Shown in pieces: positions 26,766 to 31,154 of a stretch of 31,154 bases of DNA. This DNA comes from Saprospiraceae bacterium (GTDB lineage Bacteria > Bacteroidota > Bacteroidia > Chitinophagales > Saprospiraceae). Made by a program: the position numbers and the translations under genes. A model generated the notes under the pieces. The model worked only from the letters and a program-made list of their open reading frames with translations. It had not been told where the DNA came from and did no database searches. The stretch lies in NCBI GenBank assembly GCA_016718205.1, contig JADKEB010000009.1, positions 1 to 31,154 on the forward strand, given 5' to 3'. Within the stretch, counting starts at the first letter, position 1, and each line of letters starts with the position of its first letter.

Positions 26766-28342
26766 ATGAAAAATATTAATTTGATTGCATTTGGCACTTT
26801 TGGTAGTCCTAATGGATTTACTCAAACTTTCTTCTCCGGTTCTCTTATTAAAGGAATTAGAGCATTTGATATAAGAGGAGGAATTAAAATATTTCCGCAA
26901 AGTACTGTATATTCAATAAGAAAAGAAAGTATTGAAAGTTCAAACATTTTGTCATATTCAATATATACTTTTGCTAAGAAGCAACTTCATCGAGGGGAGG
27001 TTCATTTATTGGTTCAAGTATTTTATATGTTGATAAAATTTCAGATGAAAATATAACTATAAAAATCTTAAAGGAATTTCATCAAAACTTAATTGATAAA
27101 AATGTAAATGATGAAACGATAAAAGTTAAACACTCTAAAGATTTTGATGTAAAAGATTGTAAACCGAAAGATTTTGATAAAATTAATTATCACTTAAAGG
27201 ATATAGAAAAAATAACTTTTAGTAAAAATACAAATAAAGAACTAGTTGTATTTTCAGAGATAGACGAAAACACATTACAACAAAATTTTAAGAAGTCTAT
27301 TGATTTATTGAATATTTATGATACAATTTATTTTACAGACAATAAAGAGGTTGCTGAATTTGTTCATCAAAAAGGAATCTTTAAATTGATACAAAATGTA
27401 GGCGAAAAAAGAGATTTTGAGAGAGAAATAAACAATTTAATCGAGGAAAGAAAACGCAAAAGGGAACAATCAATTTCAGAATTTAAAAGAGAAGTTCAAA
27501 GAATTAGCGAAGATAAAAACCAAACAATTCAAGAGTTTAAAAATCAAATTGAGCAAAGCGAAAGAACTCATCTTGAAAACGAGAGAAAGCTGAAAGAATC
27601 TAAAGAGGACATCAATAAAATTGGACAGTTTTATGATGACTTTTTGAATAAAACTAATGGTTTAATTAATCAATTAAGTCACAATAACGGAAAATTAGAG
27701 GAAGTAAAACAAATCCATAATAATAACAAAATCCTCTTTAACAATGGAATTAGTGACTTAAAAAGACCTAATTATACAACCACAATTGCAAAACCAAAGC
27801 CTAAAGGAAATTTACAAACTGAACACCAACGTCAAGAATTTGAGCAAAGAAGCGGTCATAGAAGAAGAGAAGAAAGAGAAGAATTAGAAGAAAAAGGTTA
27901 TAAAATCGACATATATAAAGTTGCAACATTAGTTTTAGCTTTTTACTCATTGTTACTTGGGTTTACTTTTTGTTTTTAAATCGAATTCAGAAATGATACA
28001 GAAGTAATTCAAAATCAAGAACAAGTAAATACTGTTCCACAAGAACAAAAACCTATTAATGTAACAAAAATTGAAGATTTAAACCCAAAATCAAATTCGA
28101 CACTAAATGAAAATGATTATAGAATTGTAGCAAAAAGTTTAAAACCCAATATGAAGTTGGATGAAGTAGTAAAATTAATATTCAATAAAAATCCATCTGA
28201 AATAGGGAAGATTTATATTGGTCAAGAAGCAATTTATACTAAGGATCTTTTAGAACGAAACAAGCAATGCTTTGAAGAAAAGAATGGAATATACTACTTT
28301 GCTAAAGATACTTTAAGACAAATACCATCTTACAAGAAATAA
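26766..28342 (+). pseudogene. GAP1-like (GTPase-associated protein 1) N-domain with coiled coil, membrane anchor and outer domain
   Basis: MKNINLIAFGTFGSPNGFTQ followed by TFFSG opens the protein. This is the motif of GAP1 N-terminal domains known beside double-GTPases and MoxR/vWA in conflict systems (my recollection). It continues with YSIRKESIESSNILSYSIYT and RGGSFIGSSILYVDKI (one G missing at 26990-26996). Next come a long charged coiled coil (about 27410-27720 nt), a basic stretch RRREEREELEEKGYK, and a membrane helix VATLVLAFYSLLLG. A TAA at 27977-27979 interrupts, but the same frame runs on 121 codons to 28342 and holds a LysM-like segment (LKPNMKLDEVVKLIFNKNPS). Intact length would be about 525 residues. 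Confidence 0.6.
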
Positions 28343-28344
28343 TT

Positions 28345-28904
28345 ATGACTAGACAACTTTGTATATTAATTATTTCTATCAGCTTTTAAGTTGTAATCAC
28401 CCCGAGGGTAAGAAGTATGAACGAAATCAAGGAAGTAAAAAGGAATACAATCCGCAAAATGATGAAATCAATGTAAATTCAGTTCAATCTGAAACCCAAA
28501 ATAATAATTCACTTTCAAATCGAAATGTATTGGAAATGGAAATGGAAAATGGTGTTCGATATGTATGGATAGAAATTAATGGAATCAGACTTCGATTTAT
28601 TTTTGACACGGGTGCAAGTAGTATTTGTATATCCCCAGCCGAAGCAACTGTTTTGTATAGACAAGGAACTTTGAATAAAGAAGACATTTTAAATACTGAA
28701 TATTTTCAAGATGCGACAGGAAAAATTTCAGAAGGCACAAAAGTCAATTTGCGAGAAGTAAAAATTGGAGATATGATTTTAGAAAATGTTGAAGCATTAG
28801 TAATTGACAATGTGAACGCACCTCTTTTATTAGGGCAGACAGTTTTAGAAAGATTTGGAAGCATCGAAATTGACAATGTAAATAGTCAAATTATATTTAA
28901 ATGA
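28345..28904 (+). pseudogene. Lipoprotein retropepsin-like aspartic protease (one frameshift in the leader)
   Basis: MTRQLCILIISISF stops at 28389. Adding one T to the T4 run at 28383-28386 restores ISFLSCNHPEGKKYERN, a lipobox cysteine leader. The mature domain has LEMEMENGVRYVWIEINGIR, then the catalytic FIFDTGASSICIS (DTG coded at 28605-28613), and LLLGQTVLERFGSIEIDN, the characteristic second half of clan AA single-domain proteases, which dimerise. It probably acts in the periplasm or outer leaflet on a protein partner in this operon. The ATGA overlap at 28901 couples it to the nuclease gene. It starts 2 nt after the GAP1-like gene. Confidence 0.75.
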
Positions 28905-29527
28905 TTAGAAATTTATACATAATATGTCTATTCCTTTTACTTGGTTGCAACCATCCTGAAAGCAAAAAATATAATCGTTTCAAGGCGACAACTATTACAA
29001 CCGAAAACACTGACGAAACAAACGGATATAAAGTAATTGGTATTAAAGACGGAGATACATTTGTCGTTTTAATTGACGGAAAAGAACAAGTTATTAGATT
29101 AGAACATATAGACTGCCCAGAGAAAAAACAGCCATATGGCACAAAGGCAAAACAATTTGCTTCTGATTTATGCTTTGGGAAAAATGTTTTGCTAAATCAC
29201 AACAACAAGTATGACAGAAATAAACGATTAATTGCAGAAGTAATATTAGTTAATGGTACAAACATAAATAAGGAATTGGTAAGTAACGGTTTAGCTTGGC
29301 ATTTTAAAAAATATTCTGACAGTCAAGAATATGCTGACCTAGAAATAAATGCTAGAAAAAATCAAATTGGAATTTGGAGCGAACCAAACCCGACAGCACC
29401 TTGGGACTGGAGAAAAAATCGAGAAATAAAACAGCTAAATAGAATAGTAAATGAAGGGCGAAGGCATAACAGCAGTTTGCAGAAATGGCGGGTTAAGTGC
29501 TTTTTTAGAAACTTTCGTGCTTGTTGA
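28901..29527 (+). CDS. Lipoprotein staphylococcal nuclease-like (TNase/SNase) enzyme
   Basis: The leader IICLFLLLGCNHPESKKYNR is lipidated at Cys16. The nuclease domain shows the full active site: Asp52 in KDGDTF, Arg66, Asp71 and Glu74 in RLEHIDCPE, and the second arginine (Arg109) in DRNKRLIAEV. IGIWSEPNPTAPWDWRK is the usual family end. About 22 further residues after DWRK are mostly encoded inside element S6, and the stop (29525-29527) lies in it. A Ca2+-dependent, broad-specificity nuclease outside the cytoplasm is expected. Its leader nearly repeats that of the protease (LL/SC or GC-NHPE-KKY). It is the last gene of the GTPase operon. Confidence 0.88.
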   Translation: MIRNLYIICLFLLLGCNHPESKKYNRFKATTITTENTDETNGYKVIGIKDGDTFVVLIDGKEQVIRLEHIDCPEKKQPYGTKAKQFASDLCFGKNVLLNHNNKYDRNKRLIAEVILVNGTNINKELVSNGLAWHFKKYSDSQEYADLEINARKNQIGIWSEPNPTAPWDWRKNREIKQLNRIVNEGRRHNSSLQKWRVKCFFRNFRAC

Positions 29528-29597
29528 AAGTTCAGGAATTTTTAGTAACTTTGGTGCTAAAAATCCGCCACTTCTGCAAGCTGCAAAACGTTACCTG
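29463..29597 (+). repeat. S6: long attC-like hairpin element
   Basis: TAACA (29466-29470) opens it. The 20-nt arms at 29471-29490 and 29564-29583 pair with two mismatches only (starting GCAGTTTGCAGAAATGGCGG). It closes with AAAACGTTACC (CGTTA at 29588-29592). It is the longest and best-paired stem of the set and shares its terminal stem sequence with S5. The 3' end of the nuclease gene lies inside it. Confidence 0.75.
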
Positions 29598-29650
29598 CAA
29601 CCCCAAGAGACACCCTACGAACATTGACAATCCGACAAAAAACGACAGAA

Positions 29651-29725
29651 AGCCAACGCTTCGTAAAATTAAAAGAGGTGCAAGCCAACGCACAAAGCCA
29701 ACGCTTTTGCACCACATTTAATTTT
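29651..29725. repeat. Double inverted repeat with three direct GCCAACGC units
   Basis: AAAATTAAA (29665-29673) and GGTGCAA (29677-29683) pair perfectly with TTGCACC (29707-29713) and TTTAATTTT (29717-29725). The two 3-nt interruptions (AGA, ACA) are at the same place in each arm. AGCCAACGC occurs three times in direct orientation (29651-29659, 29683-29691, 29696-29704), the last two in the loop. There is no T-run for termination. It lies between S6 and the restriction-modification gene. Confidence 0.7.
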
Positions 29726-29813
29726 ACCCCAACACCAAGCCCACCCACCACCCTACAAGTGGACAAAGGGAATTTTGAAACAACATAGTAGCAAACAACC
29801 CATTTAAAAATTG

Positions 29814-29821
29814 TAAATTTG
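29814..29821 (+). promoter_or_regulatory. -7 promoter box of the type I RM operon
   Basis: TAAATTTG matches TAnnTTTG and lies 27 nt upstream of the hsdM ATG, the expected distance for a short leader. No TTTG is found at the ideal -33 position. Confidence 0.5.
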
Positions 29822-29848
29822 CTACTCAATTTATAACAGTAGAAATAT

Positions 29849-31154
29849 ATGAGCGAAGATTATAAAAGTAAACTAGAAACCCAACTTTGGAACATAGCCA
29901 ATACGCTACGTGGCAAAATGAATGCTGACGAATTTCGGGATTATATTCTAGGGTTTATTTTCTACAAATATTTGAGTGAGAAAATGAACATTTTTGCTGA
30001 CGAAATATTGAAACAAGACAATATTAAGTTTAGAGATATTGTGCCAACAACCGAAAACGGCAAAGAACTAATCATTGCTATAAAAGAAGAGGCATTGGAG
30101 AAATTAGGCTACTTTTTAAAACCCGAAGAACTATTTACAGAAGTTGCAAAACGTGGAAAAGGCGAGAATGAAGATGATGTTGACAAATTTGACGAAAGCA
30201 AAACCAATTTCATTTTAGAAGACTTACAAAAAATCCTTATCAATATTCAGTTGAGTACTATGGGCACTGACAGCGAAGAAGATTATGAAAATCTTTTTGA
30301 GGATATGGATTTGAACAGCTCTAAATTAGGTAAAACACCCGAAGCTAGAAATGCAATTATTGCAAGGTGCTAACGCACCTTGATAAAATTGATTTCAAGT
30401 TGGAACATACCGAATTAGACGTTTTAGGTGATGCATACGAATATTTAATTGGACAATTTGCCAGTAATGCAGGAAAAAAAGCAGGAGAATTTTATACACC
30501 TCAAGAGGTTTCTAAAATAGCAAAAATTGTAACCACAGGAAAAAGCAAACTAAAATCGGTGTATGATCCTACTTGCGGTTCGGGTTCGTTATTGCTGCGT
30601 GTGGCAAAAGAAGTAAAAGAAGTAAGCAACTTTTACGGACAAGAAATGAACCGAACCACTTACAACCTTGCCCGAATGAATATGATATTGCACGGAGTGC
30701 ATTACCGACAATTTGATATAACACAAGACGATACACTCGAACACCCACAACACATTGACCAAACTTTTGAAGCCATTGTAGCCAACCCACCATTTTCGGC
30801 TCAATGGAGTGCCAACCCTTTGTTTACAAGCGACGACCGTTTTAGCCAATACGGACGACTTGCCCCAAGTAGCAAAGCCGACTTTGCTTTTGTGCAACAC
30901 ATGATTTACCATTTGGCAGACAATGGCACTATGGCAATTGTATTGCCTCACGGTGCTTTGTTTCGTGGTGGTGCAGAGCAACACATTCGTAGGTATTTAA
31001 TAGAAAACAAAAACTTTTTAGATGCCGTAATTGGCTTGCCAGCCAATATATTTTATGGCACCAGTATTCCTACTTGTATTTTGGTTTTCAAAAAATGTAG
31101 AGAAAATCCCGATGATATTTTATTTATAGATGCTAGTAACCATTTTGAAAAAGT
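29849..31154 (+). CDS. hsdM: Type I restriction-modification system methyltransferase subunit HsdM (3' end outside window, one frameshift)
   Basis: The N-terminal HsdM domain is clear (LETQLWNIANTLRGKMNADE, FIFYKYLSEKMN). A missing A near 30364 shifts the frame, and the methylase core follows: FYTPQEVSKIAK, the SAM motif YDPTCGSGSLLLRVA (about 30560-30604) and the catalytic ANPPFSAQW (NPPF at 30784-30795, N6-adenine type). ADNGTMAIVLPHGALFRGGA and TSIPTCILVFKK complete the family pattern. The reading frame is open at the window edge after about 435 residues; family members are about 500. It methylates adenine in host DNA and would need HsdS and HsdR, expected just beyond 31154. The ATG at 29849 is preceded by a -7 box. 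Confidence 0.9.

Noticed and set aside
14719..28904. Alternative genetic code or programmed readthrough to explain the internal stops
   Set aside because: Both TAG and TAA are affected, frameshifts are far more common than in-frame stops, and the genes from 1912 to 13800 use normal stops.
796..29597. Classical integron
   Set aside because: No IntI-like integrase or attI is visible, several segments are multi-gene operons, and two elements have degenerate CGTT ends. Only the attC-like layout is claimed.

Overview
The window looks like a low-GC Bacteroidota chromosome, with environmental Saprospiria/Chitinophagia-like lineages the best guess. The grounds are repeated TAnnTTTG promoter boxes (TACCTTTG occurs three times), few recognisable Shine-Dalgarno sites, LytS/LytTR-type signalling, a TPR-containing histidine kinase, and the extragenic palindrome containing GGTCATTTCGAA. 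No rRNA, tRNA, CRISPR array, recombinase or transposase was found.

Layout. 1-700: remnants of cysteine-rich secreted genes. 796-1867: a membrane protein/alpha-beta hydrolase pair between two hairpin elements (S0, S1). 1912-2565: a family 2 glycosyltransferase. 2587-4356: a gene-poor tract with a 21-bp minisatellite and several palindromes. 4357-12567: an intact minus-strand core block made of a signalling operon (TPR sensor kinase, polytopic membrane protein, small membrane protein, REC-LytS kinase, LytTR regulator, secreted protein) and two secreted-protein genes. 13045-31154: a plus-strand accessory block holding a zinc-ribbon gene, a 5'-truncated lincosamide-nucleotidyltransferase-like gene, a tightly coupled 8-9 gene broken operon (methyltransferase, cysteine desulfurase, racemase, AONS-like enzyme, Na+/solute symporter), a membrane protein pair, a GTPase/GAP1-like/protease/nuclease operon, and the start of a type I restriction-modification locus.

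The strongest global signal is a set of seven same-orientation imperfect hairpins (S0-S6 at 796, 1805, 13806, 14559, 23229, 24515 and 29463). Each starts with (T/C)AACA. Five end with CGTT(A/G), and S1 and S2 have degenerate ends. S1-S6 each follow the 3' end of a plus-strand gene or operon by 0-20 nt or overlap it. They resemble integron attC sites in layout, with gene content changing between them, but no integrase is visible.

The best candidate for an undescribed system lies exactly between S5 and S6 (24810-29527). It comprises a membrane coiled-coil protein, a P-loop GTPase, a GAP1-like protein with coiled coil, membrane anchor and outer domain, and two lipoproteins with matching leaders: a retropepsin-like protease and a staphylococcal-nuclease-like enzyme. 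Many accessory genes carry single-base frameshifts, often in homopolymers, plus a few in-frame stops. Whether this is decay or assembly error cannot be decided from the sequence, so those genes are described by their reconstructed products.
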